Shown here piece by piece: positions 16,606-24,642 of a DNA stretch of 37,198 nucleotides. Position numbers and translations under genes: made by a program. The notes under the pieces are model-generated. The model was not told the DNA's origin and did no database searches. It saw only the letters and a program-made list of their open reading frames with translations. Each line of letters begins with the position of its first letter. Within the stretch, counting starts at the first letter, position 1. The DNA comes from CAYMEK01 sp964389305 (GTDB lineage Bacteria > Spirochaetota > Spirochaetia > SZUA-6 > DRHE01), in assembly GCA_964389305.1 (NCBI GenBank), contig CAYMEK010000045.1, positions 1 to 37,198 of the forward strand, given 5' to 3'.

Positions 16606-17468
16606 TGTTTGATGACCTGGCCAAAAGGACGACGTTTTTCGGCAAGAAGCCGTTTCTCTGCCCCGTTTGCGATAGCAGCTTCTACCGGGAAGAGCTGCTT
16701 TCCGGCGGCGGCAGGCTGATCGCCGGGGATTTGACCGAAGAGCTTCACCGCACCTACGAGCCGTCCAAGAAGTACGGGGAGCTGCACCCGCTCATCTACA
16801 CCGTGCAGGTATGTCCGGGCTGCTACTACGCCGCCTATCCGCAGGACTTCCCCGAGATAAAGGGAGAAACCATCGAACTGCTCAAAGCGGAAACCGATCG
16901 ACGGGTGAAAAGCGTGTCCCTGGTTTTTAAGGATCTCGACTTTACTAATTTCAGGGAGCTGAAGGAAGGGGCGGCCAGCTACTTCCTGGCCTTGATGTGT
17001 TACGAGCACTTCGATAAGAGCTTCTCTCCCACCTTCAAACGGGCGCTCTCAGCCCTGCGGGGGGCCTGGCTGCTCGACGCGCTGCACAGGAAGCATTTCG
17101 GCGAGAACTACGATTACCTGACCCGGGTGTTTTATCGTAAGGCCCGCTTTTTCTATATCCAGTCCGTGGAGATGGCCCAGCACGGCCGGGAGCCTCTGGA
17201 GGCCAATGTGAACTTCGGACCGGACCTGGACAAGAATTACGGATACGACGGCCTGTTGTATGTTACCGGCCTGCTGGAGTACAAGTACGGTCCTCGCCAG
17301 CAAACAGAGAAACGCATTCGCTCGCTGGAGAACGCCAAGCGTATCGTCTCCAAACTCTTCGGCACCGGCAAGGCCTCCAAGAGCAAACCGTCGGCCATCC
17401 TGGACAAAGCACGAGAGCTGTACGACGAGATGAACAAAGAGCTCAAAGAGCTCCAGGAGAAGGGTTAG
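16605..17468 (+). CDS. DUF2225 protein with zinc-binding cysteines
   Basis: An uncharacterised conserved protein of 287 residues. The N-terminus has a Cys-x2-Cys pair (FLCPVCDSSF) and a second pair about 50 residues later (VCPGCYYAAYPQDF), a probable zinc site. The rest is helical with TPR-like stretches (for example LMCYEHFDKSFSPTFKRALS) and a Lys/Glu-rich end. DUF2225 proteins are known from spirochaetes and Firmicutes, with no established function. The start overlaps the acpS stop by one base. Confidence 0.8.
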   Translation: MFDDLAKRTTFFGKKPFLCPVCDSSFYREELLSGGGRLIAGDLTEELHRTYEPSKKYGELHPLIYTVQVCPGCYYAAYPQDFPEIKGETIELLKAETDRRVKSVSLVFKDLDFTNFRELKEGAASYFLALMCYEHFDKSFSPTFKRALSALRGAWLLDALHRKHFGENYDYLTRVFYRKARFFYIQSVEMAQHGREPLEANVNFGPDLDKNYGYDGLLYVTGLLEYKYGPRQQTEKRIRSLENAKRIVSKLFGTGKASKSKPSAILDKARELYDEMNKELKELQEKG

Positions 17469-17473
17469 CGACA

Positions 17474-18241
17474 TTGCCGGTCCGCAATATACTTCTTACC
17501 CTGGCCTACGACGGAAGCGATTTTTCAGGTTGGCAGGTACAGAAAAACGCCCGCACGGTGCAGGGAGAAATCGAGCAGGCTCTGAAGCGAATGCACGGCC
17601 ACCCGGTGCGTATCCAGGGCGCCGGCAGGACGGATTCGGGAGTGCACGCGAGCGGACAGGTCGGCAATTTCTACACGGATCTGGATTCTCTTTCCGGCGA
17701 ACGCTGGGCCGTGGCCTTGAACTCCTATCTACCGCCCGATGTCCGGGCGCTGGAAAGCCGGGAGGTGGATTTCACCTTCAACGCCAAGAACTCGGCCCGC
17801 CTGCGCGCCTACAGCTATTATCTGTACTCGGGCAGCGTGGGCTTTCCCCACCTGCGGCGATACTGCTGGAAGATCAACTACCGGCCGGACATCGGCGCCT
17901 TGAACAGGCTGGCCGCGGTGCTCCTGGGCGAACACGATTTCACCACGTTCGCCACCGCAGGGGACAGCAGCAGGTCCAAGATCCGGCGGGTCTACTCGGC
18001 CTGTTTTTTCCCCGAGGGGCTGTTTATCGTCTTCAGGATAGCGGCCAGTTCCTTCGTCTGGAAGATGGTTCGCAGCCTGGTGGGGACGATCCTGGAGGGC
18101 GAACGCAACGGCCTGAGCCCCGAGAAGCTGGCCGAAGCCCTGGCCGCGCGGGACCGATCCAGGGCGGGAGCGAGCGCCCCGGCCCGCGGTCTTTTTCTGG
18201 AAAGGGTTGTTTACGATGAGGAGACGTTACTCTCAATCTGA
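17474..18241 (+). CDS. truA: tRNA pseudouridine(38-40) synthase
   Basis: Isomerises uridines 38-40 in the anticodon stem-loop of tRNAs. The 255-residue protein shows AYDGSDFSGWQVQ, the catalytic Asp54 in GAGRTDSGVHASGQ, the conserved NYRPDIGALNRLA region and the C-terminal FVWKMVRSLVGTI. It starts at a TTG 5 bases after the DUF2225 stop; the sequence reads directly into the family N-terminus, so this unusual start is well supported. Its 3' end overlaps the glycosylase gene by about 26 bases. Confidence 0.94.
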   Translation: MPVRNILLTLAYDGSDFSGWQVQKNARTVQGEIEQALKRMHGHPVRIQGAGRTDSGVHASGQVGNFYTDLDSLSGERWAVALNSYLPPDVRALESREVDFTFNAKNSARLRAYSYYLYSGSVGFPHLRRYCWKINYRPDIGALNRLAAVLLGEHDFTTFATAGDSSRSKIRRVYSACFFPEGLFIVFRIAASSFVWKMVRSLVGTILEGERNGLSPEKLAEALAARDRSRAGASAPARGLFLERVVYDEETLLSI

Positions 18242-19052
18242 GCTTTTCACTGAGCTTTACAGGCGGTTGAGCCTGATCGAGGACTACTTTCTCGACGGAT
18301 TCCGCCACGAACATCCGCCCCTCGCCCCTGAGTCGGCCGGCCGCCCGTCTGCGGGTAAGCCTCCTACGGCGCAGCCTGGGGCCGCCCGGCCGGAGGCCGC
18401 AGGGCCTTTGGAACGCCGGGCCTCGCCATCCGGCACCGCTCCCGCCGGCCGCCCGGCAGAACCGTCCGGCCCCAAGGAGTCGCTGGAGCAAATAGCCGGC
18501 GAGATATCCGTTTGCACTCTGTGCGCCCTGCACGAGCAGCGAAAGAAGGCGGTGCCGGGACAGGGCGTGATGGATCCCCAGGTCATGATTATAGGAGAGG
18601 GACCCGGATCGGATGAGGACAGGACGGGAATACCCTTTGTCGGGAGGGCCGGGCAGTATCTGGACCGCTGGCTGGCCGCCATCGACCTGGATAGGAAGAG
18701 CAACTGCTTCATTACCAACATCGTGAAATGCCGTCCGCCCGGAAACCGTGATCCCTTGCCGGAGGAATCGGCCACCTGCCTTCCCTATCTGGAGCGCCAG
18801 ATCGATCTGCTTCAGCCCAAAGCGATCCTCAGCCTGGGACGCATCTCGGCCCAGATCTTGACCGGTCGCGGCGAGGGCATTGGACGGCTGCGCGGCCGGC
18901 GCCACGAGTACCGGGGCATCCCTCTCATTGCTACCTACCACCCCAGCGCGGTGCTGCGCAATCCGGAGCTGAGGGCACCGGTCTGGACGGACCTGAAAAG
19001 CCTGCGCGCTTTGCTGGACGATCTCGGCTTCAGAGCACCCCATGATGAGTGA
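18216..19052 (+). CDS. Family 4 uracil-DNA glycosylase with Fe-S cluster and long linker
   Basis: Removes uracil from DNA to start base-excision repair. From the ATG at 18,216 it is 278 residues. Family 4 features are the water-activating motif GEGPGSDEDRTGIPFVGRAG (128-147), the motif YHPSAVLRNP near residue 241, and four cysteines (100, 103, 172, 188) at the expected iron-sulfur positions. Residues about 34-86 are a Pro/Ala/Gly/Arg-rich linker, longer than usual, after a short helical N-terminus, which recalls proteins whose glycosylase tail is fused to a polymerase-binding segment. A TTG at 18,207 is an alternative start; GGAAAGG suits the ATG better. It overlaps both truA and priA. Confidence 0.9.
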   Translation: MRRRYSQSELFTELYRRLSLIEDYFLDGFRHEHPPLAPESAGRPSAGKPPTAQPGAARPEAAGPLERRASPSGTAPAGRPAEPSGPKESLEQIAGEISVCTLCALHEQRKKAVPGQGVMDPQVMIIGEGPGSDEDRTGIPFVGRAGQYLDRWLAAIDLDRKSNCFITNIVKCRPPGNRDPLPEESATCLPYLERQIDLLQPKAILSLGRISAQILTGRGEGIGRLRGRRHEYRGIPLIATYHPSAVLRNPELRAPVWTDLKSLRALLDDLGFRAPHDE

Positions 19053-21012
19053 GCTCGTCGAGGTTGTTTTTAACCTTCCGGTGAATCAGAAATTCACCTA
19101 CTCGGTCCCTGCAGGCATCGAGCTGGGCGCCGGGTTTCGAGTGCTGGCGCCCTTCGGCTCCCGGCGGCTCACCGGCTACGTGGTGGGCGCCGCGACAGAG
19201 GCTCCCGCCGGTGTGAAGGAGATCAAGCAGATCGAACGGGTTGTCGACAGGCGGGCGATTTTCGATCACCGGCTCCTGGGACTCGCCTCCTGGTTGGCGG
19301 ACATGTACCTCTGCTCTCTCGGCGAAGCCCTGGCCGCCATGCTTCCCGGCGGACGGAGGGAGGTGGAGCCGGAGGAAATGGGCGGCGAGCTGGTTGTTTC
19401 CCGGGAAGTGCGGCTGTCCGAGAACCAGAGCCGCGCCATCGAGAGGATCAGCACCGCCGGTCAGGGTATGTTCTACCTTCATGGAGTCACCGGATCGGGC
19501 AAGACCGAGGTTTTCCTTCACGCCTCCCGCAGAGCACTCGAGCAGGGCAGGGGAGTGATCTACCTGGTTCCGGAGATTTCCCTGAGCCACCAGGCGGTGG
19601 ACGTGTTTCAGGCCTTCCTCGACCGGAAGGTGGCTGTGCTTCATTCCGGGCTTTCACCCTCCCAGCGGCTCAAGCAGTGGCTGGAGCTGCTCGACGGCGA
19701 GGTGAAGCTGGTCATCGGCGCCCGCAGCGCCGTGTTCGCCCCGGTACAGGATCTGGGCCTGGTCATCATCGACGAGGAGCATGAGGGAACGTACAAGTCG
19801 GGTACCACGCCCCGTTACCACGCCCGGCAGGTGGCGATGCATCGCTGCAATAAGGAGAAGGCGGTTCTGCTGATGGGCAGCGCCACGCCCTCTCTGGAAG
19901 CCTTTCACTACATGAAAGCGGGCAAGCTGGAGAGCTTCAGCCTGCCCGAGCGTCTGAGCGGCGGAAGCATGCCCGCCGTGGAGATTCAGGATTTGAACGG
20001 GGAATCGGTTCCTCTGTCCCGCCCCTTGATCGCCGCGATCCGCAAGACCCACGCCTCAGGAGGGCAGACGATCCTCTTTCTCAACCGGCGGGGATTCGCC
20101 TATTTCTTTCACTGCCGCAGCTGCGGCTACGAGATGAAGTGCCGCAACTGCTCGGTGAGCCTCACCTTCCACAAGCAGAAAAACAGCATGGTCTGCCACT
20201 ACTGCGGCTACCGTACTTCGCCCGTGGAAGTGTGCCCCGCCTGCGGCTCGATCGACGTGGGCTATTCCGGTTTCGGGACCGAGCGGATAGAGGAGGAGAT
20301 TAGCCGGCTGTTTCCCGGCCTGACCGTGCAGAGGGTGGACACCGATACGGTCCGCAACAGGCGGAGGCTCAAGAGCATCCTGAACGCCTTTCATGCGGGA
20401 GAGATCGACATCCTGTTGGGAACCCAGATGGTGGCCAAGGGGTTGAACTTTCCCGGGGTCAGGCTGGTGGGAATCGTTTCCGCCGACACCGGGCTTCAGC
20501 TTCCCGACTTCCGGGCGGCCGAGAGGACCTTCAGCCTGATTGTCCAGGTTTCGGGACGTGCCGGACGCTTTCACCCGGACGGAAAGGTCGTTATCCAGAC
20601 CTACCTTCCCGAGAACGAGACGATCCGGTTGGCCGCGGGCGGAAACCTCGATGCTTTTAACGAAAAAGAGCTCGGGATGCGCAGGCAGCTGGGTTTCCCT
20701 CCCTTTACCCGTTTGGTCCGCCTTGTCTTCCGCTCCAGGAGCTCGAAGAAGTCCTGCAATGCCGCCTCCCTTTTTAACCGCATTCTGCTGGATCGCCGGG
20801 TCTCTGCAGGCGGCACGCGCGAAGAGGTGGAAGTGCTCGGCCCGGCCGAGTGTCCCCTGGCGGTGATTTCCGGGAATCACCGCAACCAGCTCATCATACG
20901 CTCGCGGAGCTTCAGGGTGCTTCATAGCCTGGTGCGCGACTGTTTGGCCGCCTTCCCCACGCCTTCCGGGGTGTACGTGGAGGTGGACGTGGATCCTGTA
21001 TCGCTGTTGTGA
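19042..21012 (+). CDS. priA: Primosomal protein N' (replication restart helicase)
   Basis: A 3'-5' helicase that reloads the replisome at stalled forks. The 656-residue protein has the N-terminal 3'-DNA-binding domain, Walker A GVTGSGKTEVFL, the DEEH box (VIIDEEHEGTYK), MGSATPSLE, and the PriA zinc module with eight cysteines (CRSCGYEMKCRNC, then CHYCGYRT and CPACGS). Motifs V and VI follow (LLGTQMVAKGLNFP, VSGRAGRF). It is slightly shorter than the 730-residue E. coli enzyme, as in many bacteria. Two adjacent ATGs (19,042 and 19,045) overlap the glycosylase stop. Confidence 0.95.
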   Translation: MMSELVEVVFNLPVNQKFTYSVPAGIELGAGFRVLAPFGSRRLTGYVVGAATEAPAGVKEIKQIERVVDRRAIFDHRLLGLASWLADMYLCSLGEALAAMLPGGRREVEPEEMGGELVVSREVRLSENQSRAIERISTAGQGMFYLHGVTGSGKTEVFLHASRRALEQGRGVIYLVPEISLSHQAVDVFQAFLDRKVAVLHSGLSPSQRLKQWLELLDGEVKLVIGARSAVFAPVQDLGLVIIDEEHEGTYKSGTTPRYHARQVAMHRCNKEKAVLLMGSATPSLEAFHYMKAGKLESFSLPERLSGGSMPAVEIQDLNGESVPLSRPLIAAIRKTHASGGQTILFLNRRGFAYFFHCRSCGYEMKCRNCSVSLTFHKQKNSMVCHYCGYRTSPVEVCPACGSIDVGYSGFGTERIEEEISRLFPGLTVQRVDTDTVRNRRRLKSILNAFHAGEIDILLGTQMVAKGLNFPGVRLVGIVSADTGLQLPDFRAAERTFSLIVQVSGRAGRFHPDGKVVIQTYLPENETIRLAAGGNLDAFNEKELGMRRQLGFPPFTRLVRLVFRSRSSKKSCNAASLFNRILLDRRVSAGGTREEVEVLGPAECPLAVISGNHRNQLIIRSRSFRVLHSLVRDCLAAFPTPSGVYVEVDVDPVSLL

Positions 21013-21047
21013 TTCGCGCGGCCGCGAGCGGCGATGCCAGGCCTTCG

Positions 21048-21076
21048 TTGACTTTGGTTCGTTCCTTTAGTAAAGT
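21048..21076 (+). promoter_or_regulatory. Sigma-70-type promoter for def-fmt-PASTA
   Basis: TTGACT (21048-21053), a 17-base spacer and TAAAGT (21071-21076) lie in an 82-base gap after priA. This suggests that def, fmt and the PASTA gene have their own promoter in addition to read-through. Confidence 0.6.
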
Positions 21077-21094
21077 TTAGCCAGGAATCAACTC

Positions 21095-21583
21095 ATGGTG
21101 GATATAGTTACTCTGGGCGACGAGCGGCTCAACCGGCACTCTATTGTGGTTCCGGAGTTCGACGGCGAGATAAAGAGCCTGATCGAGCAGATGTTCGAGG
21201 TCATGTACGCCAACAAGGGTATCGGTCTGGCGGCGGTGCAGGTGGGAAAGCTCGTACGGCTGTTCATAACCCATGTGCCCAAAGACGTGCCCAGGGTGTT
21301 CATCAACCCGGAGCTGGTGGAAACGTCTCTCGGCCAGGGGACCATCGAAGAGGGGTGCCTGAGCATTCCCGAGATCAACGCCGATGTCCTGCGACCCCTG
21401 CAGGTCAAGGTCCAGGCCTGGAGCGACAGGGGCAGGCCTTTCTCCGTAGACGCCGACGACCTGCTGGCTAGAGTCGTTCAGCACGAGATCGACCACCTGA
21501 ATGGAATACTGTTCATAGATCGCATCGATCCCAAGAAACGCGAGCGGCTGGTCAGGCAGTATCAGAGAACAAGCACCGGCTGA
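21095..21583 (+). CDS. def: Peptide deformylase
   Basis: A metal-dependent hydrolase that removes the formyl group from nascent N-terminal methionine. The 162-residue protein has all three motifs: GIGLAAVQVG (42-51), EGCLS (86-90) and QHEIDH (129-134), giving metal ligands Cys88, His130 and His134 and catalytic Glu131. AGGA lies before the ATG. Its stop overlaps the fmt start (TGATG), so the enzyme that adds the formyl group and the one that removes it are translationally coupled. Confidence 0.95.
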   Translation: MVDIVTLGDERLNRHSIVVPEFDGEIKSLIEQMFEVMYANKGIGLAAVQVGKLVRLFITHVPKDVPRVFINPELVETSLGQGTIEEGCLSIPEINADVLRPLQVKVQAWSDRGRPFSVDADDLLARVVQHEIDHLNGILFIDRIDPKKRERLVRQYQRTSTG

Positions 21584-22527
21584 TGCGCATCCTTTTCGCG
21601 GGCAGTCCGGATCTGGCCGTGCCGTCCCTGGTGGCCGTACACGAGCGCTATCCCGTCTGCGGGGTGTTGACCAACCCAGACCGCCCGGCAGGCCGCAGCC
21701 GCCACCCGGAAGCCACCGCGGTCAAGGTGAAGGCACTGGAGCTGGGGCTGCCGGTGTTGCAGCCCCGGAGCTTCGATGAGCAGCTCCTGGAGGCCGCCCG
21801 AGAGCTCGATCCGGAGCTGCTGGTCGTGGTGGCTTTCGGTACGATTCTGCGAAAAGATTTTCTCGACCTGTTCCCCCAGCAAGGAATAAACGTCCACGCT
21901 TCGCTCCTGCCCAGGTTCCGCGGTCCCGCCCCGATTGCTGCGGCGATCCTGGCCGGGGATAGGGAGACCGGGGTCACGGTACAGAGGCTGGCCCTGAAGA
22001 TGGACGCCGGGGAGATACTCGCAGTAAGAAAGGTGCCCTTGACGGGGCGAGAGACAAGGGGTTCTCTGTCGGAGGTGCTCGCCGGGGTCGGGGCGGACCT
22101 GCTGGTTTCCACTCTCGGAGCGCTGGAAAGGGGGGAGGTGCGGCCCGTCGCTCAAGACGAAGGGCAGGCGACCTACTGCCGGCTGGTGAGTAAAGAGGAT
22201 GGGCGGGTTGACTGGGCACAGGATGCCCGGGTGATCGAGCGGATGATCCGGGCCTACAATCCCTGGCCCCGCGCCTACACCCGCTTCCGGGGCCAGCGCC
22301 TGAACCTGCTTGCCGGAGGGGTGTATCCCGGCTCTCTCGATACCACCGGCAAGGAAGAAGGCCTTGTGCTTGCCTTCGACAATCGGTATGGTATTCTGGT
22401 GAATACCGGAAGGGGGGTGCTTTTCCTTACCAGGCTGCAACTGCAGGCCAGGAAACCACTTGATGGGCGTTCCTTCCTGAACGGGCAAAAAGAGTTCATC
22501 GGTTCACAACTGGGAGATATAGAATGA
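21583..22527 (+). CDS. fmt: Methionyl-tRNA formyltransferase
   Basis: Transfers formyl from 10-formyl-tetrahydrofolate to initiator Met-tRNA. The 314-residue length is normal. Visible are the N-terminal Rossmann start ILFAGSPDLAVPSL, the catalytic Asn103 and His105 in GINVHASLLPRFRGPAP, Asp141 in KMDAGEIL and the C-terminal tRNA-binding domain (INPWPRAYT-like NPWPRAYTRF). Start overlaps the def stop and the end overlaps the PASTA gene start by 4 bases. Confidence 0.95.
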   Translation: MRILFAGSPDLAVPSLVAVHERYPVCGVLTNPDRPAGRSRHPEATAVKVKALELGLPVLQPRSFDEQLLEAARELDPELLVVVAFGTILRKDFLDLFPQQGINVHASLLPRFRGPAPIAAAILAGDRETGVTVQRLALKMDAGEILAVRKVPLTGRETRGSLSEVLAGVGADLLVSTLGALERGEVRPVAQDEGQATYCRLVSKEDGRVDWAQDARVIERMIRAYNPWPRAYTRFRGQRLNLLAGGVYPGSLDTTGKEEGLVLAFDNRYGILVNTGRGVLFLTRLQLQARKPLDGRSFLNGQKEFIGSQLGDIE

Positions 22528-23558
22528 GCAGCATTCGCAGGGGCACGACCTGGACCGAGAAGGTGTTTCCGAACTACAAGGATCCTCCCGAGAGGCGGAA
22601 CCTGAAGCTGGTGATCCTCCTGATCGTGACCATGTTTCTGTTGATGGTCCTGATCGGTACGGTAACCTTTTGGCTGTCGATTCGCGGGGCCGAGGAGGTG
22701 TTGGTGCCGGCCGTGGAGAACAAGGAGCTGATCCCGGCTCTCATGGAGATGCAAGAGAAAGACCTTTACCCTCGGGTGCAGGTCCGTTATTCCTCGGACT
22801 ACGAGAAGGGCATGGTGATCGAGCAGAAGCCGGCCGCCGGCGCGATCGTACGGGCCGGCCGCCGGGTCACCCTAACCGTAAGCCGCGGACCGGTGATCGA
22901 TCGGGTGGAGGACTACGTGGGCCAGAAGCTGGAGGACGTGCGCATCCACCTGCAGACCCTGTTCGCTTCCTACCGGGCGCTTCTCAAGATCAAAGAACCG
23001 GTCTCCTACGTATTCGATCCGGCTCCCGCCGGCACGATTCTGGCCCAGAAACCGGAGCCCGGAACGGTGATCGCCAGCGTCACCGAGCTGGAGCTGGTGG
23101 TCAGCCGGGGCCCCAAGGGCGAGCTGGTCACGGTGCCTGATTTCGTCGACATGGAGTTCCAGGACGCAATCGCCCAGCTATCCAACTCCAATTTCCCCTT
23201 CGTTTTTACCGTCAGGCGGGCCGAGACCGGGGAGAAGACCGGGGTGGTCGTCTCCCAAACCCCCGAGGCGGACAGCGAGGTCCCCTACGGCTCGGTGATC
23301 CAGTTGACCATGACCCGTCCGGGCCGCGTACCCCGAGGCAAGGTTTTTGGAGTGTTCGAATACGTTCTGCCCGACTACCCGATCATGGTGGACATAAGCC
23401 TGGATGCGATCTCGGCCAGCGGCGCCACCACCCTCCTGGCCATGAAGCATCCGGGGGGCCCGATATCGATCCCCTACATCGTGGATGAAAAAAGCGAGCT
23501 GGTGCTGTACATCTTCGATCAGGAGGAGATCCGCCAGCAGGCCGGGGTAGGGCAGTAG
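22524..23558 (+). CDS. Membrane-anchored PASTA-domain protein
   Basis: A 344-residue protein with a cytoplasmic N-terminus, one TM helix (about 29-51, VILLIVTMFLLMVLIGTV) and three extracytoplasmic PASTA repeats (about 56-130, 131-200 and 203-270, with ends like GAIVRAGRRVTLTVSRGP and GTVIASVTELELVVSRGP), then a C-terminal beta domain. There is no kinase domain, unlike Firmicute PASTA kinases; PASTA domains commonly bind peptidoglycan, so a cell-wall role is inferred. It is the last gene of the core run. Confidence 0.85.
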   Translation: MSSIRRGTTWTEKVFPNYKDPPERRNLKLVILLIVTMFLLMVLIGTVTFWLSIRGAEEVLVPAVENKELIPALMEMQEKDLYPRVQVRYSSDYEKGMVIEQKPAAGAIVRAGRRVTLTVSRGPVIDRVEDYVGQKLEDVRIHLQTLFASYRALLKIKEPVSYVFDPAPAGTILAQKPEPGTVIASVTELELVVSRGPKGELVTVPDFVDMEFQDAIAQLSNSNFPFVFTVRRAETGEKTGVVVSQTPEADSEVPYGSVIQLTMTRPGRVPRGKVFGVFEYVLPDYPIMVDISLDAISASGATTLLAMKHPGGPISIPYIVDEKSELVLYIFDQEEIRQQAGVGQ

Positions 23559-23650
23559 GGAGCCACGCGGCGGCCTCGCCTTTGCTCGTACGGGGCGCTA
23601 GAAAACCCCCGACCCCTCACCCGCGACCATGCGGCGGCTAGCCACGAACA

Positions 23651-23679
23651 TTGACAGCGACCCGGTTCGCTGCTATATT
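23651..23679 (+). promoter_or_regulatory. Near-consensus promoter of the interrupted tRNA-Gly gene
   Basis: TTGACA (23651-23656), a 17-base spacer and TATATT (23674-23679) lie 27 bases before the tRNA 5' end. The promoter is intact and now points into the accessory island. The stretch 23559-23650 between the PASTA gene and this promoter shows nothing I can name. Confidence 0.75.
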
Positions 23680-23706
23680 TGAGTCGATCGAAACAGCTCT
23701 TACCTA

Positions 23707-23749
23707 GCGAGCGTCGTATAATGGTTATTACCCGAGCTTCCCAAGCTTA
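23707..23749 (+). pseudogene. 5' half of tRNA-Gly(CCC), interrupted in the anticodon stem
   Basis: Positions 1-42 of a glycine tRNA are recognisable: acceptor strand GCGAGCG, D-arm GTATAATGGTTATTAC, anticodon stem CGAGC and loop TTCCCAA with anticodon CCC. The 3' stem strand reads GCTTA instead of GCTCG, and there is no variable loop, T-arm (GTTCGAATC-like) or acceptor 3' strand (CGCTCGC) afterwards. The gene is therefore cut at about 23747, where the accessory DNA begins. The 3' half does not occur elsewhere in the window. This marks a probable integration site. Confidence 0.7.
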
Positions 23750-23761
23750 AACAATATCTGC

Positions 23762-23796
23762 TTGTGGATAACTGCTACAAGATATTGTGTATAACT
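23762..23796 (+). repeat. Two direct repeats with DnaA-box-like cores next to the junction
   Basis: TTGTGGATAACT (23762-23773) and TTGTGTATAACT (23785-23796) differ at one base and are spaced 23 bases apart, about two helical turns. On the minus strand the cores read TTATCCACA and TTATACACA, both matching the DnaA box consensus. They also lie in an imperfect inverted repeat (ACAATATC...GATATTGT). They may be integrase arm sites or part of an element origin. Confidence 0.45.
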
Positions 23797-24060
23797 TGTC
23801 TATTACCACAATATATTACGTTAGATACTAATCGCATGTAAGATTTTTTCTTATTTGATGTAACATTTTGCGTAACAGTCTAGCGGGTCTCTGATAGATA
23901 TGATATACTCTCCTCAACGACCCGCCATTTCACAGACTATCGCGCTTACCAGGCCGCGCTCAAACGCCTCACTCGCGACGGCTTTCCCAAGGCCATAGCC
24001 GCCACCATAAACGCAACGGCCAAGGCCGCCCACAACCGCAGCCTGCGTAACGTTAAACAG
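23797..24060. other. AT-rich spacer grading into a 5'-truncated reading frame
   Basis: The first 85 bases are AT-rich and I see no gene in them. From 23884 the frame of the following phage gene is open (after a TAG at 23881) and reads like a continuation of that protein from about 23920 (for example YRAYQAALKRL and FPKAIAATINATAKAAHN), but it contains no ATG, GTG or TTG. Confidence 0.4.
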
Positions 24061-24585
24061 ATGTTTACGGTCCGCAATGATTGGCCTCTTCAGAGCATCC
24101 GGTTCTCGGAGGCCCGCGCGAAATCCGGCGGCAAAGTAGGATATGCAGTAACCGGAAGCACATGGGATCCGATGAGGATGCACGATCAAGGTGCCACTGT
24201 CCGTGCACATCGTAGACGCATTGCGATTGTAACTACTTGGACTCGTGAGGGCGAAACAAAACATGGGATTTCGATTAAGAGATACCGGCTGCATCGCCTA
24301 GGTGAAGTGAAGAAACTGAGGAAGGGACAAAGCATTTCACTCGGTCAAGGCCACCGCAGGAAAAAGCGAAAATGGGGACAGCCTTTTATCACTAAGATGC
24401 GGAAATTTGGGATCTACCAACGAGTCGGTAACAGACTTTTTATGGTCCGCGATCTATCGGTAAAGGGATACACACTCAAGAGGCGCCCCTGGCATTCCGC
24501 CGCAGTGAAACAATTCGCCAAGCGCTCCCTCATGGAGCAGGTCTTTATCCGCGAGGCTCAGAAGCAGCTGGGCATGATACGATAG
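24061..24585 (+). CDS. Phage tail-like (minor tail protein Z type) protein, probably 5'-truncated
   Basis: The translated 174 residues, with about 45 more readable upstream, have the layout of a phage virion protein: a helical Ala-rich N-terminal region, MFTVRNDWPLQSIRF, a central Arg/Lys-rich part (RRKKRKWGQPF), the structural-type phrase IYQRVGNRLFMVRDLS and a helical end EQVFIREAQKQLGM. This resembles minor tail protein Z and relatives by pattern, not by a search. The ATG at 24061 is internal to the homologous-looking stretch and lacks a good Shine-Dalgarno, so the gene may be a remnant. No other tail gene is nearby. Confidence 0.45.
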   Translation: MFTVRNDWPLQSIRFSEARAKSGGKVGYAVTGSTWDPMRMHDQGATVRAHRRRIAIVTTWTREGETKHGISIKRYRLHRLGEVKKLRKGQSISLGQGHRRKKRKWGQPFITKMRKFGIYQRVGNRLFMVRDLSVKGYTLKRRPWHSAAVKQFAKRSLMEQVFIREAQKQLGMIR

Positions 24586-24642
24586 CGGGTACCGATTGGC
24601 AGGGGGAGCTTTATCTATTAACTCGGGGCAGCCTTATAAGTG

